Part shown: positions 25,761 to 33,980 of the stretch, piece after piece
Layout of the letters: the number at the start of each line of letters is the position of its first letter
How positions within the stretch are numbered: position 1 is the first letter of the stretch
Source: JBOGOC01 sp050747525
GTDB taxonomy: Bacteria > Acidobacteriota > Polarisedimenticolia > JACPZX01 > DASXTC01
Reading direction: 5' to 3'
Assembly: GCA_050747525.1 (NCBI GenBank)
Contig: JBOGOC010000110.1
Coordinates: 85,515-149,514, forward strand
DNA length: 64,000 nt
Notes under the pieces: generated by a model
Databases searched by the model: none
What the model was told of the DNA's origin: nothing
Seen by the model: only the letters and a program-made list of their open reading frames with translations
Translations under genes and position numbers: made by a program

Positions 25761-27136
25761 GAGGGGGCCTTCAGCCCCGACGCCCACGCGTTCAGCCGCG
25801 CGCTCATCTCCCTGGCATCATCGGGACGCTCGGGAGCCACGGAACGGGTCTCACCGGGATCGGCCTTCAGGTCGAAGAGCGCCACCCCTCCCTGGCTGTT
25901 GAGGATGTACTTCATGTCGGGGGTGCGCACGGCCAGGAGGTTGCGGCGGAAGATGGCGGCCTCGGAGGCCGGCATGACCGACTCGTAGTAGCGGATGGCC
26001 GCGGGATCGAAGCGGGCCTCCACGATCGCCGCCGGGCGGGGGCGCATGAGCGGCCCCGCGGCCGTGCCCGGCGCCCCTGCCGGGGGGGCGGTCAGCTTCA
26101 CCACAGCATCCATCACGTCCACGGTCTGCACCTGGCCCGTCTCTCGGGCGCCCGCGGCCACGCGCTCCGGCAGCCGCATCACCAGCGGCACGCGGATCAG
26201 GGAGTCCCAGACGTTGGACACGTCGGCGATCGCCCCGTGATCTCCCAGGTCCTCGCCCGCGTCGCCGGTCACCACCACGAGCGTGTCGTCCAGCAGGGCG
26301 TCCTTGCCCAGCGCCTCCAGGATCCGCCCCAGCCGGTAGTCGGCGTACCCGATCTCGCCATCGTAGAGGCCGACCAGGGCGGCCGTTTCTTCGGGCCGCA
26401 GGGTGACCAGGTCGAGGGTGAACTGGCGCGCGAACGGGATCCAGAACTGCGTCATCTGCTCGAGGCGGGGAAGCGGGATCGGCGTCTGGATGAACTTCTG
26501 CTGGAACTCTCCCTGCGGATTGAAGGGGAGGCGCGGGTTGGTCAGGATGACGGTGGCGAAGAACGACCGATCCTTGTCCTGGCGGGAGGCGAGCCATCCC
26601 AGCAGCTCCGTTTCCGCCGCGGCCCCGCCTTCGTCCGGCAGCCCCTTCTCGACCGGCCGCACCTCCTTGAAGACGTCGTACCCCTGCCCGAAGCCGTTGG
26701 CCTGGCCGAGCTGGTCGTCGGTGGTGACGCCGAAGGTGTCGTATCCGGATCCCTTCATGGCCTCGGCGAGGGTCTGGATCCGGGCTTCCAGCACCGGATG
26801 CTCGAACACGGCCCCGTGCTCGCTGGGAAACAGGCCCGACACGAGCGACGCCTGGGCGGACAGCGACCAGGGCGTGGTGGTGACCGCGTTCTCGAACAGG
26901 GTCCCCTCCGCGGCCAGCCTGGCCAGGGTGGGGGTGGTGGGCTTCGCGTATCCGTAGGCGGACATGTGATCGGGGCGCGCGCCCGACAGCACGACCAGCA
27001 GCACGTGAGGGCGCTCGCGCCGTGCCTTGCCGCAGGCCGGGAGAGCCGCCACGCAAAGGAGCAGGACCATCGCCAGAAACGGGAAGGCGCGCCACACGGG
27101 ACGCGCCGTGGAATGCACGGGATATAATGCGCTCAC
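25757..27136 (-). CDS. sulfatase-like membrane/lipoprotein with degenerate metal site
   Basis: This encodes 459 residues from GTG 27134-27136, which has CCGGAG 7 nt upstream; the frame is open to 27283 but that part overlaps the divergent glycosyltransferase gene. A hydrophobic signal (LAMVLLLCVAALPAC) includes a possible lipobox (ALPAC). The sulfatase fold is clear, but the first metal ligand motif, normally DTLRADH, reads LSGARPDH, so the Asp is Ser. The second, normally SDHGE, reads GDAGED, so the His is Ala. It is probably a pseudo-enzyme or has lost the standard metal chemistry. The intact relative at 53867 makes the contrast direct. Confidence 0.85.
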   Translation of the reverse strand: MSALYPVHSTARPVWRAFPFLAMVLLLCVAALPACGKARRERPHVLLVVLSGARPDHMSAYGYAKPTTPTLARLAAEGTLFENAVTTTPWSLSAQASLVSGLFPSEHGAVFEHPVLEARIQTLAEAMKGSGYDTFGVTTDDQLGQANGFGQGYDVFKEVRPVEKGLPDEGGAAAETELLGWLASRQDKDRSFFATVILTNPRLPFNPQGEFQQKFIQTPIPLPRLEQMTQFWIPFARQFTLDLVTLRPEETAALVGLYDGEIGYADYRLGRILEALGKDALLDDTLVVVTGDAGEDLGDHGAIADVSNVWDSLIRVPLVMRLPERVAAGARETGQVQTVDVMDAVVKLTAPPAGAPGTAAGPLMRPRPAAIVEARFDPAAIRYYESVMPASEAAIFRRNLLAVRTPDMKYILNSQGGVALFDLKADPGETRSVAPERPDDAREMSARLNAWASGLKAPS

Positions 27137-27184
27137 GTTCGACTCCGGAGAAAGTGGCCTCGATGATGCGGTGTAGAGCCTAGC

Positions 27185-27931
27185 ATGTCCAGCCTGGAGA
27201 GGCCCCCGTGGGCCGCTGCGGGCCCCGCGATCTCGGTGGTGGTGCCGGTGTTCAACGAGCAGGACAACATCGCGCCGCTGCACCGGGAGATCGTCCCGGT
27301 GCTCGAGTCGCTCTCACGCCCCTTCGAGATCGTCCTGGTGGACGACGGCAGCACCGACGCCTCTCCGGCGCGGCTCAGGGAGCTGCGGGCGTCCGACCCG
27401 CGGGTCCGCGTGGTGACCCTGGTCCGGAACGCCGGACAGACGGCGGCCATGTCCGCCGGGTTCGAGGCGGCGCGCGGCGAGGTGGTGGTCACGCTGGATG
27501 CCGACCTTCAGAACGACCCGCGCGACATCCCGGTGCTGCTGGCCAGCCTGGAGGGGCACGACGCGGCCGTGGGGTGGCGCGCCGAGCGTCACGACACCTG
27601 GGTGCGGCGCGCCTCGAGCGCCATCGCCAACCGCGTGCGCAACGCGCTTTCCAGTGACGACATCATCGACACGGGGTGCTCGCTGAAGGCCTACCGGCGC
27701 CAGGCGCTCGCCCGCATCAGGCTCTACAACGGCATGCATCGCTTCCTTCCCACGCTGCTGCGCATGGAAGGGTTCCGCGTCTGCCAGGTCCGCGTGGGGC
27801 ACCGTCCCCGCCGGTCGGGCAGCTCCAAGTACAACATCCGCAACCGGCTCCTCCCCTCCTTCGTCGACCTGCTCGCCGTGAGGTGGATGAAGCACAGGCG
27901 CCTGCGCTACCAGGCGACCGAGGAGCCTTGA
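27185..27931 (+). CDS. family 2 glycosyltransferase (polyprenyl-phosphate type)
   Basis: This is a 248-residue GT-A enzyme. The N-terminus has ISVVVPVFNEQDNI and LVDDGSTDAS; the metal motif is TLDADLQNDP. The rest (VGWRAERHDTWVRR...IDTGCSLKAYRR, FLPTLLRMEGFRV, HRPRRSGSSKYN) follows dolichol/undecaprenyl-phosphate mannosyl- or formamidoarabinosyl-transferase relatives. No C-terminal transmembrane pair is present. It is followed 8 nt later by an LAB_N protein, a partner often found with such transferases in lipid A or membrane-lipid glycosylation. Confidence 0.9.
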   Translation: MSSLERPPWAAAGPAISVVVPVFNEQDNIAPLHREIVPVLESLSRPFEIVLVDDGSTDASPARLRELRASDPRVRVVTLVRNAGQTAAMSAGFEAARGEVVVTLDADLQNDPRDIPVLLASLEGHDAAVGWRAERHDTWVRRASSAIANRVRNALSSDDIIDTGCSLKAYRRQALARIRLYNGMHRFLPTLLRMEGFRVCQVRVGHRPRRSGSSKYNIRNRLLPSFVDLLAVRWMKHRRLRYQATEEP

Positions 27932-27938
27932 GGGAAAC

Positions 27939-28214
27939 GTGGTGAATACCTGGATTGCCGTAGGGTTCCTGGGACAGGCCATGTTCTTCGGCCGCTTCCT
28001 CGTTCAGTGGATCGTCGCGGAGCGCAAGCGGGAGTCGATCGTCCCCGTCTCGTTCTGGTATCTCAGCATCGCCGGGGGCCTCATCCTGCTGGCCTACGCC
28101 GTGCACCGCCGCGATCCGGTGTTCATCGCCGGGCAGTCATTCGGCGCCATCGTCTACGTCCGCAACCTGATGCTCATCCGCCAGAAAAGACGCCAAGGCC
28201 TCATCTCCGCCTGA
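27939..28214 (+). CDS. LAB_N domain membrane protein
   Basis: This is a 91-residue membrane protein starting at GTG 27939 (or 27942), after AGGGAAA. Three hydrophobic helices are visible, and the sequence LGQAMFFGRFLVQWIVAERKRES, then PVSFWYLSIAG and AGQSFGAIVYVRNL, matches the lipid-A-biosynthesis N-terminal (LAB_N) domain. Similar small proteins assist lipid-linked sugar transfer or flipping. It is in an operon with the upstream glycosyltransferase. Confidence 0.88.
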   Translation: MVNTWIAVGFLGQAMFFGRFLVQWIVAERKRESIVPVSFWYLSIAGGLILLAYAVHRRDPVFIAGQSFGAIVYVRNLMLIRQKRRQGLISA

Positions 28215-28572
28215 AACTCTGCTCTTCACCGAAGTCGAGTCGCGGCGAGGCCTCCCTGACTCGAGCCCGCCCGGCGGCGGCAGTGGTCCAAGCGGCCCGA
28301 TGTATCGCGAGCCGCCCGGCGGGGAGTGGTCTCCGAGGCCCAATGACCGACGAGCCGGTTCGCGCGAGCGTTGCCCGCGCGCGCTTTTGCGCGGGCAGCT
28401 CGCGCGAGGCGAGGAGGGAATGGAGATGGAACGTGAGACGAGACCGGGCGGACCCGCCACTCTGTAGCCTCGGCGTCGACGAGACCCTATCTTCTGACGG
28501 TCTACGGCGCCGACTCTCGCTTGTCGGCGCAGGCGGCCTTGTCGGCATCTGGGTGGAGGTTGCTGGGTCAAC
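28215..28572 (+). other. GC-rich intergenic region with two strong hairpins
   Basis: No gene is visible in these 358 bases. A compound hairpin lies at 28361-28406: outer arms CGCGCGAG/CTCGCGCG and inner arms GCCCGCGC/GCGCGGGC around GCGCTTTT. A second, perfect 8-bp hairpin at 28507-28530 (GCGCCGAC/GTCGGCGC, loop TCTCGCTT) is 43 nt before the diguanylate cyclase start. The first is a likely terminator for the LAB_N gene; the second may be a leader structure. Confidence 0.6.
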
Positions 28573-29823
28573 ATGCCGGACGCCCTTTCTCTGGAAGCGC
28601 TCGCCGATCCCATCATCCTGTATCCGCTGGCCGCGCTGCTGTGCGGCGTGGCCTTCGGGGCCTTCCTGGTGCTCATGCTGCGCCATCGCGCGGCCGAGGC
28701 CCAGGGCTCCGCCGTGGACCAGTCACGCGACCACCGCAAGACGGTGGCGCTGCTGCAGAACGAGAACCGCAGCCTGTCCACCTTCCTGATGAACATGCCC
28801 GACCTGGCCCGCCAGCTCAATTCCAACGTCGAGAAGCGGCGCATTCCGCAGATCCTGATCGCCTTCATCGAGCAGCTCTTCGAAGTGGAGCAGGTGCTCA
28901 TCTTCCTCACGACCAAGGACGGAAAGTGCCTGACGCTGGCCGGCGGCAAGGGGGTGCCGGACAACGCGCGCGGACACGAGGTGGTGATGTTCGGGCATGG
29001 GCGCATCGGGTGCGTCGCCGAGACGCAGATCACCATGGACGAGGGGGACTTCAAGGCCCGGGTGAAGGAACCGTCCGCTCCGTCGCTCATCCGCACCGAG
29101 CTGGCGGCCCCCCTGGTCTCGAAGGAGCGCACGCTGGGCGTCATCAGCCTGGGCGGCCTGCTGCGGCGCCCCAAGAACGAGAAGAACATGCTCAAGATGG
29201 TGGCCGACCTGGGGAGCATCTCCATCCAGAACACCATCCTGTTCAGCGAGATCCAGCAGAGCGCCAACATGGACGGCCTGACCAAGCTGGCCAACAAGCG
29301 CCACTTCACCGAGCGCCTGGCCGACGAGATCCTCAAGGCCGAGAAAGAACGGCGGAGCCTGTCGCTGTTCCTCTTCGACATCGACCACTTCAAGACCTAC
29401 AACGACAGGAACGGCCACCTGGCCGGCGACGAGGCCCTGAGGATCACCGGGCAGCTCATGAAGCAGATGGTGCGCTCGGACGATCTGCCGGCTCGCTACG
29501 GGGGCGAGGAGTTCGCAGTCATCCTGCCCAACACCGACAAGCAGGGAGCGCTCCGCCTCGCCGAGAAGCTGCGCCGCGCCGTGGAGGCATACGAGTACCC
29601 CAACGAGAAGACGCAGCCGCTCGGCAAGGTCACCATGAGCGGCGGCGTGGCCACCGTGCCGGATGACGGCAAGAGCTCGGCCGAGATCATCCGCTGCGCC
29701 GACCAGGCCCTCTACCAGTGCAAGCACGCGGGACGCAACCGCGTGCAGGCGTTCGAGACCCGCAACATCTTCGAAGAGTCCAGCGCCGCCAACAAGGTCG
29801 GCCATCAGGCCGGCGGACAGTAG
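28573..29823 (+). CDS. membrane GAF-GGDEF diguanylate cyclase
   Basis: This encodes 416 residues. One transmembrane helix lies near 14-35, followed by a coiled coil. A GAF-like domain spans about 85-230 (LIAFIEQLFEVEQVLIFLTTKDGK, with TELAAPLVSKERTLGVISLGG). The GGDEF domain (about 235-400) has the active GGEEF at about 310-314 and an intact RxxD inhibitory site (RSDD) five residues before it. Catalysis (2 GTP to c-di-GMP) is therefore expected, with product inhibition. The GAF part probably senses a small ligand or a redox signal. The long structured leader upstream could regulate it. Confidence 0.93.
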   Translation: MPDALSLEALADPIILYPLAALLCGVAFGAFLVLMLRHRAAEAQGSAVDQSRDHRKTVALLQNENRSLSTFLMNMPDLARQLNSNVEKRRIPQILIAFIEQLFEVEQVLIFLTTKDGKCLTLAGGKGVPDNARGHEVVMFGHGRIGCVAETQITMDEGDFKARVKEPSAPSLIRTELAAPLVSKERTLGVISLGGLLRRPKNEKNMLKMVADLGSISIQNTILFSEIQQSANMDGLTKLANKRHFTERLADEILKAEKERRSLSLFLFDIDHFKTYNDRNGHLAGDEALRITGQLMKQMVRSDDLPARYGGEEFAVILPNTDKQGALRLAEKLRRAVEAYEYPNEKTQPLGKVTMSGGVATVPDDGKSSAEIIRCADQALYQCKHAGRNRVQAFETRNIFEESSAANKVGHQAGGQ

Positions 29824-29860
29824 GCGCCACTCTCCTCCTCACATGACATGGAACTTCCTC

Positions 29861-29890
29861 TTGACAAGCTCGAAACCATGTCGATAATGT
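29861..29890 (+). promoter_or_regulatory. sigma-70-type promoter of the Fur-family operon
   Basis: A perfect -35 TTGACA (29861-29866) and a -10 TAATGT (29885-29890) are separated by 18 bp, 52 nt before the regulator's start codon. Confidence 0.8.
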
Positions 29891-29906
29891 TGAGACTAAG
29901 TCGCAA
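29890..29906 (+). promoter_or_regulatory. dyad operator overlapping the transcription start
   Basis: TTGAGACTAAGTCGCAA is an inverted repeat in which 7 of 8 bases of each arm match (TTGAGACT against TTGCGACT). It starts at the last base of the -10 box, where a repressor would block initiation. It is of the size and position expected for a Fur-family autoregulatory site. Confidence 0.65.
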
Positions 29907-29942
29907 TTACAACTAGGCCTGCCGAGGTCGGCGAGGAGACGG

Positions 29943-30440
29943 ATGGTCAGCCGGAAAGGGAGCAAGACTCCCGGCACGAAGAAGCCCGGAGCTTCGGGTG
30001 GCGCGTCCTTGCTGGATGAGGGGACGGCCCTCTTCCGCCGCTACCTGGCCGGCCAGAACCTCAAGATGACCGAGGAGCGGCGGCTCATCCTCCAGGAGAT
30101 CTTCACCAGCGAGGAGCACTTCGGAGCGGATGACCTCCACCTGCGGTTCGTGAACCACAGGGTGTCCGTCTCGCGCGCCACCATCTACCGGACCCTCGAG
30201 CATCTCGTCCAGAGCGGGCTGGTGCGCCGCGTCTACCTCGACAACCAGAAGAAGGCCTTCTTCGAGCACGTGCACGGCCGCAAGCACCACGAGCACATGA
30301 TCTGCCTCTCGTGCGGCAAGGTGATCGAATTCTCCGACGACCCGCTCGAGGAACGTCAGGAACAGGTCTGCCGCGACCTCAAGTTCAAGCCGCTCCGGCA
30401 CGCGCTGCGCATCGTGGGACTCTGCGAGGCGTGCCAGTGA
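29943..30440 (+). CDS. Fur-family metalloregulator
   Basis: This is a 165-residue DNA-binding regulator. After a 22-residue basic leader come the winged-helix domain (NLKMTEERRLILQEIFTSEEHFGADDLHLRF...SRATIYRTLEHLVQSGLV) and the dimer/metal domain with HHEHM at 115-119, C121xxC124 and C161xxC164 (structural zinc). Whether it senses iron, zinc, manganese or peroxide cannot be told. It heads a run of overlapping genes starting with ApbE, so it probably regulates that operon and itself through the dyad upstream. Confidence 0.93.
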   Translation: MVSRKGSKTPGTKKPGASGGASLLDEGTALFRRYLAGQNLKMTEERRLILQEIFTSEEHFGADDLHLRFVNHRVSVSRATIYRTLEHLVQSGLVRRVYLDNQKKAFFEHVHGRKHHEHMICLSCGKVIEFSDDPLEERQEQVCRDLKFKPLRHALRIVGLCEACQ

Positions 30441-31477
30441 GCTTCGCCCTGACTCTGCTCCTCTCCATGACTCCGGTGGCCGCGGACGTCTCGCGGGCCC
30501 GCTACCTGATGGGGACGGTGTGCGAGGTGACCGCGCCTTCCCTCTCCGGCGACGACGCGGGCCGCGCGCGCACGGCCGCCGCTCTCGAGGCGGCCCTGGA
30601 GGAGATCGCGCGCCTCGAGCGGATCCTGAGCGACTGGCGCCCCGACAGCGAGATGAGCCGTCTGAATCGCCAGCCGGCCGGCGCCCCCTTCACCTGTTCC
30701 CTCGACCTTTTCGACTTCCTCTCCGTGGGGGAGCGACTGTCCGCGGCGACCGGCGGCGCCTTCGACATGACCGTGGGCCCGCTGGTGAAGCTCTACGACC
30801 TGCGCGGCGCGGGCCGCTGGGCCGGCGCCTCCGAGGTGGCGGCCACCTTGAAGTCGGTCGGGTCGCGGCACCTCCGGCTGGATGGAGCATCGCGGAGCGT
30901 GACTCTGGGCGCCGCAGGGATGGCGCTCGACCCGGGCGCGCTGGGGAAAGGCTATGCGCTCGACGCGGCCGCACGCACGCTGCGCGCGCGCGGAGTCGAT
31001 CGCGCCCTGCTGAACTTCGGGGGACAGGTCCTGGCGCTGGGCGCTCCCGAAGGCAAGGACGGCTGGGAGGTGGCGCTCTCGCACCCGCGCCGCCGGCACG
31101 AAGCGGTGATGACACTCGTGCTGCGCGATGCGTCGTTGTCCACCTCGGCCAACGTCGAGCTGGGCAAGGTGGTGGACGGACGCGACCTGGGACACGTGGT
31201 GGATCCCGGCACCGGGCTGCCGGTGTCGTGGCGAGGGAGCGCCACCGTGGTGGCCGGCACCGCCGCCGACGCGGACGCCCTGTCCACCGCCTTGCTCGTG
31301 ATGGGCCTCGAGCGCGGCCTGGCCTGGGCCGACCGCCATGAGGGGCTCACCGCGATCTTCCTCGACGAGGACGAACGCGGACAATTGAACGTCCGGACGG
31401 GCCCCGGACTCGAAAAACTTCATGCGACGCCTCTGCCCACGACGGCGGATGGCGCCGCTGAGTCGGGAGGCTCGTGA
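30437..31477 (+). CDS. apbE: FAD:protein FMN transferase (ApbE)
   Basis: This encodes 346 residues from GTG 30437 (GTGA overlap with the regulator). A hydrophobic signal peptide (FALTLLLSMTPVAAD) exports it. The ApbE domain shows the N-terminal MGTVCEV, the FAD/Mg region GMALDPGALGKGYALDAAAR, NFGGQVLALG, and HVVDPGTGLPV. It moves FMN from FAD onto a Thr in D/S-T-G-A-T motifs of exported proteins. The FMN-binding protein three genes downstream carries such a motif, so it is the likely substrate. Confidence 0.95.
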   Translation: MSFALTLLLSMTPVAADVSRARYLMGTVCEVTAPSLSGDDAGRARTAAALEAALEEIARLERILSDWRPDSEMSRLNRQPAGAPFTCSLDLFDFLSVGERLSAATGGAFDMTVGPLVKLYDLRGAGRWAGASEVAATLKSVGSRHLRLDGASRSVTLGAAGMALDPGALGKGYALDAAARTLRARGVDRALLNFGGQVLALGAPEGKDGWEVALSHPRRRHEAVMTLVLRDASLSTSANVELGKVVDGRDLGHVVDPGTGLPVSWRGSATVVAGTAADADALSTALLVMGLERGLAWADRHEGLTAIFLDEDERGQLNVRTGPGLEKLHATPLPTTADGAAESGGS

Positions 31478-32922
31478 TGGATCGCGGGACGTGGAAGAAG
31501 CTGAGGGGGACCATGCTCGTGGGGGCTGTGCTGATGGCCGGCGCGGGAGGATCGTGGAGCTCGCCCGCGGCGGCCGAGACGGAGCACACGGCCGCCGAGC
31601 AGGACAAGCGCATCGCGGCGCTGGAGAAGCGGCTGGCCGAGCTGGAGGCCCTGCTGAAGAAGGCGCTGGAGTCGACCTCCTCGCTCGAGGTGGCCGAGCT
31701 CAAGCGGCAGCTGGATCTGCTCACCAAGGAGCTGGAGAAGGCGAAGCTGGGCGAAGCGGCCCAGCCGAGCACGCTGGAGTCCAGGTACGGGCTCGGCCCC
31801 GCGGCGTCCAAGGTGTACGGCGAGACCCAGGGGGTGTCGATCGGCGGATACGGAGAGACGCTCTACCAGGACTTCGCCGCCGAGAACCAATCCGGAGAAC
31901 GGACAGGCGAGCAGCCCGTGGCCGACTACCTGCGCGCGGTCCTCTACTTCGGCTACAGGTTCAACGACACCATCCTCTTCAACTCCGAGATTGAGATCGA
32001 GCACGCCACCACGGGCGAAGGGGCCGAAGAGAAGGGAGAAGTGTCGCTGGAGTTCGGCACCGTCGACTTCCTGCTGTCCAAGCCGGGCAACGTGCGCACC
32101 GGGCTCTTTCTCGTCCCGGTCGGCTTTCTCAATGAGATGCACGAGCCGACCACCTTCCTGGGGGCGCGGCGGCCGGACGTGGAGACCCAGGTCCTGCCCA
32201 CGACGTGGCGGGAGCTTGGGGTCGGAGGCTTCGGGAACGTGGGGCCCTTCGCGTACCGCGGCTACGTCTCCACGTCCCTGGATGCGGCCGGGTTCACCGC
32301 CGAAAATCTGCGCGGTGGACGTCAGAGTGGCTCCAATGCCATCGCGCGCGACCTGGCCTACTCCGCGAGGGGCGACTTCCTGGGCGTGCCGGGCCTGCTG
32401 GCGGGCGCCTCGTTCTCTGTGGGCGATACCGGACAGGGTGCGGAGACCGCGGCCGGCGACGTGATCGGCGGGAAGGTCACGCTGTACGACGTTCACGCCG
32501 AGTACCTCTTCAGGGGGCTGATCGTGCGAGGCCTGTGGACCGCGATCAGCGTGGACGACGCGTTCGAGATCAACACCGACATCCTGGGCCTCGACCCGAG
32601 CATCCCCGCCGAGGCGTCCGAGGGGGTGGGAAGCCGCCTGACCGGCTGGTACCTGCTGGCCGGCTACGACGTGCTCGCGTTGGCCGGCGAGTCGACGAAG
32701 CAGGCGCTGATCCCCTTCGTTCGCTACGAGCGCTACGACACGCAGGATCAGGTCCCCACGGGCTTCACGTCCACCGGCGCGAACGATGTGAAGCTCATCA
32801 CCTACGGCGTGACCTGGATGCCGATCCTGAACCTGGCGATCAAGGCGGACTTTCAGGACTACGACCGGGGTGACGGAAGCGGAGTCAATCAAGTGAATGC
32901 CAGCGTCGGGTACGTCTTCTAG
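31477..32922 (+). CDS. outer-membrane porin with N-terminal coiled coil
   Basis: This encodes 481 residues from ATG 31477 (TGATG overlap with apbE; a GTG 3 nt upstream is also possible). A signal peptide ends near the AAAE at about residue 33. A coiled coil (HTAAEQDKRIAALEKRLAELEALLKKAL and on) comes next, then a beta-barrel of alternating strands ending in a C-terminal aromatic (SVGYVF), typical of OprO/OprP-like porins. In this operon it may let a metal complex or electron-shuttling ligand cross the outer membrane. Confidence 0.85.
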   Translation: MDRGTWKKLRGTMLVGAVLMAGAGGSWSSPAAAETEHTAAEQDKRIAALEKRLAELEALLKKALESTSSLEVAELKRQLDLLTKELEKAKLGEAAQPSTLESRYGLGPAASKVYGETQGVSIGGYGETLYQDFAAENQSGERTGEQPVADYLRAVLYFGYRFNDTILFNSEIEIEHATTGEGAEEKGEVSLEFGTVDFLLSKPGNVRTGLFLVPVGFLNEMHEPTTFLGARRPDVETQVLPTTWRELGVGGFGNVGPFAYRGYVSTSLDAAGFTAENLRGGRQSGSNAIARDLAYSARGDFLGVPGLLAGASFSVGDTGQGAETAAGDVIGGKVTLYDVHAEYLFRGLIVRGLWTAISVDDAFEINTDILGLDPSIPAEASEGVGSRLTGWYLLAGYDVLALAGESTKQALIPFVRYERYDTQDQVPTGFTSTGANDVKLITYGVTWMPILNLAIKADFQDYDRGDGSGVNQVNASVGYVF

Positions 32923-33447
32923 ATGAGGGGACTCCTGTCCCTCATCCTGGTTGCCTGGGCCGCTGCCCTTCCCTGCTCCGCCAAGGTGTACATGACCCAG
33001 GAGGAGGCGCTCAAAGCCGCCCTCCCCTCGGCGCCCGAACCGCAGAGGCTGACCGCCTTCCTCACCGACGCGCAGGTCGCGGAGGCGGAGAAGGCCTCGG
33101 GTCAGCCGGTCTCCTCGCGGGTGATCACCTGGTACCGGTCCTCCACCGGCGTCACGGCCTGGTTCGACACCCACATCGTTCGCACCCATCCCGAGACCAT
33201 CATGGTGGTGGTGAGCCCCGCCAGCGAGATCCTCCGCATCGACATCCTGTCGTTTGCCGAGCCGGACGAGTACCTCCCGCGCCCCCGATGGACCGAGCAG
33301 CTGCACGGGAAGAGGCTGGACGACGATCTGTCGCTGCGCGGGGCCGTCCGGCCGATGACCGGGGCGACCCTCACCGCGCGCGCCATCGTGGCCGCCTCGA
33401 GGCGGGTGCTGGCGTTGCACGGAATTCTGGAGGCGGGCGCGCCATGA
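32923..33447 (+). CDS. exported FMN-binding domain protein (flavinylation target)
   Basis: This encodes 174 residues. A signal peptide (about 1-20) is followed by an FMN-binding domain. Near the end, RPMTGATLTARA at 143-154 contains the S/T-G-A-T motif, so T149 should carry covalently linked FMN added by the ApbE encoded two genes upstream. The start ATG abuts the porin stop. The protein is expected to carry electrons in the periplasm. Confidence 0.88.
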   Translation: MRGLLSLILVAWAAALPCSAKVYMTQEEALKAALPSAPEPQRLTAFLTDAQVAEAEKASGQPVSSRVITWYRSSTGVTAWFDTHIVRTHPETIMVVVSPASEILRIDILSFAEPDEYLPRPRWTEQLHGKRLDDDLSLRGAVRPMTGATLTARAIVAASRRVLALHGILEAGAP

Positions 33448-33980
33448 TGTCCCGGCTGGAGAAGGTGACCACCCACACCTCCACGGCCATCGTGGCCCTC
33501 TCGGGGATCGTGTACGGTTGCATGAAGTACCTGATGGCCACCGACGATCCGTTCGCCGTGGTCAATCACCCGCTTCAGCCGTGGATGCTCGACCTGCACG
33601 TCCTCTCGGCGCCGGTGATGCTGTTCGCGCTGGGTCTCATCGCCCAGCAGCACATCCTGGCCCAGCTCGCGCGGGGCGCCGGGAGGCCGGGGCGCACGAC
33701 CGGCCTGATAGCGATATCCTGCCTGCTGCCGATGGTGGCGACCGGGTATCTCATCCAGGTCTTCACCCACGAGACGGCCCGCCTGATCTGCGTGGTCGTG
33801 CACATCGGCACGGGAGTGATCTACACGATGATGTTTCTGGCCCACACGGTGATCTCGCGCCGGCTCACCGCACGGCGGAGCGCGGCCGGACCCGTCCTGG
33901 AAGCCGACGACAGCGGCGCCCCCCGCCTGCTGCAGCGATCGCGTGCGGCCGGGCGACGGCGGGCGGGAGGCGCGGCCTGA
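33444..33980 (+). CDS. His-rich polytopic membrane protein, possible b-type cytochrome
   Basis: This encodes 178 residues from ATG 33444 (ATGA overlap). Four hydrophobic helices are visible, with histidines in or next to them (THTSTAIVALSG, LDLHVLSAPVML, QQHILAQL, THETARLICVVVHIGTG, LAHTV). Such spaced His residues in helices could ligate heme, as in DUF4405/cytochrome b561-like proteins. In context it would pass quinol electrons across the membrane to the flavinylated partner. Heme binding is inferred. Confidence 0.7.
   Translation: MMSRLEKVTTHTSTAIVALSGIVYGCMKYLMATDDPFAVVNHPLQPWMLDLHVLSAPVMLFALGLIAQQHILAQLARGAGRPGRTTGLIAISCLLPMVATGYLIQVFTHETARLICVVVHIGTGVIYTMMFLAHTVISRRLTARRSAAGPVLEADDSGAPRLLQRSRAAGRRRAGGAA

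Noticed and set aside
28215..28572. Possible c-di-GMP riboswitch before the diguanylate cyclase gene
   Set aside because: The hairpins do not show the paired stems and conserved loop sequences of GEMM-type riboswitches.
33518..33979. Upstream extension of the Cys-rich gene frame
   Set aside because: It is a shadow of the His-rich membrane protein gene; the TGATG junction at 33980 gives the natural start.
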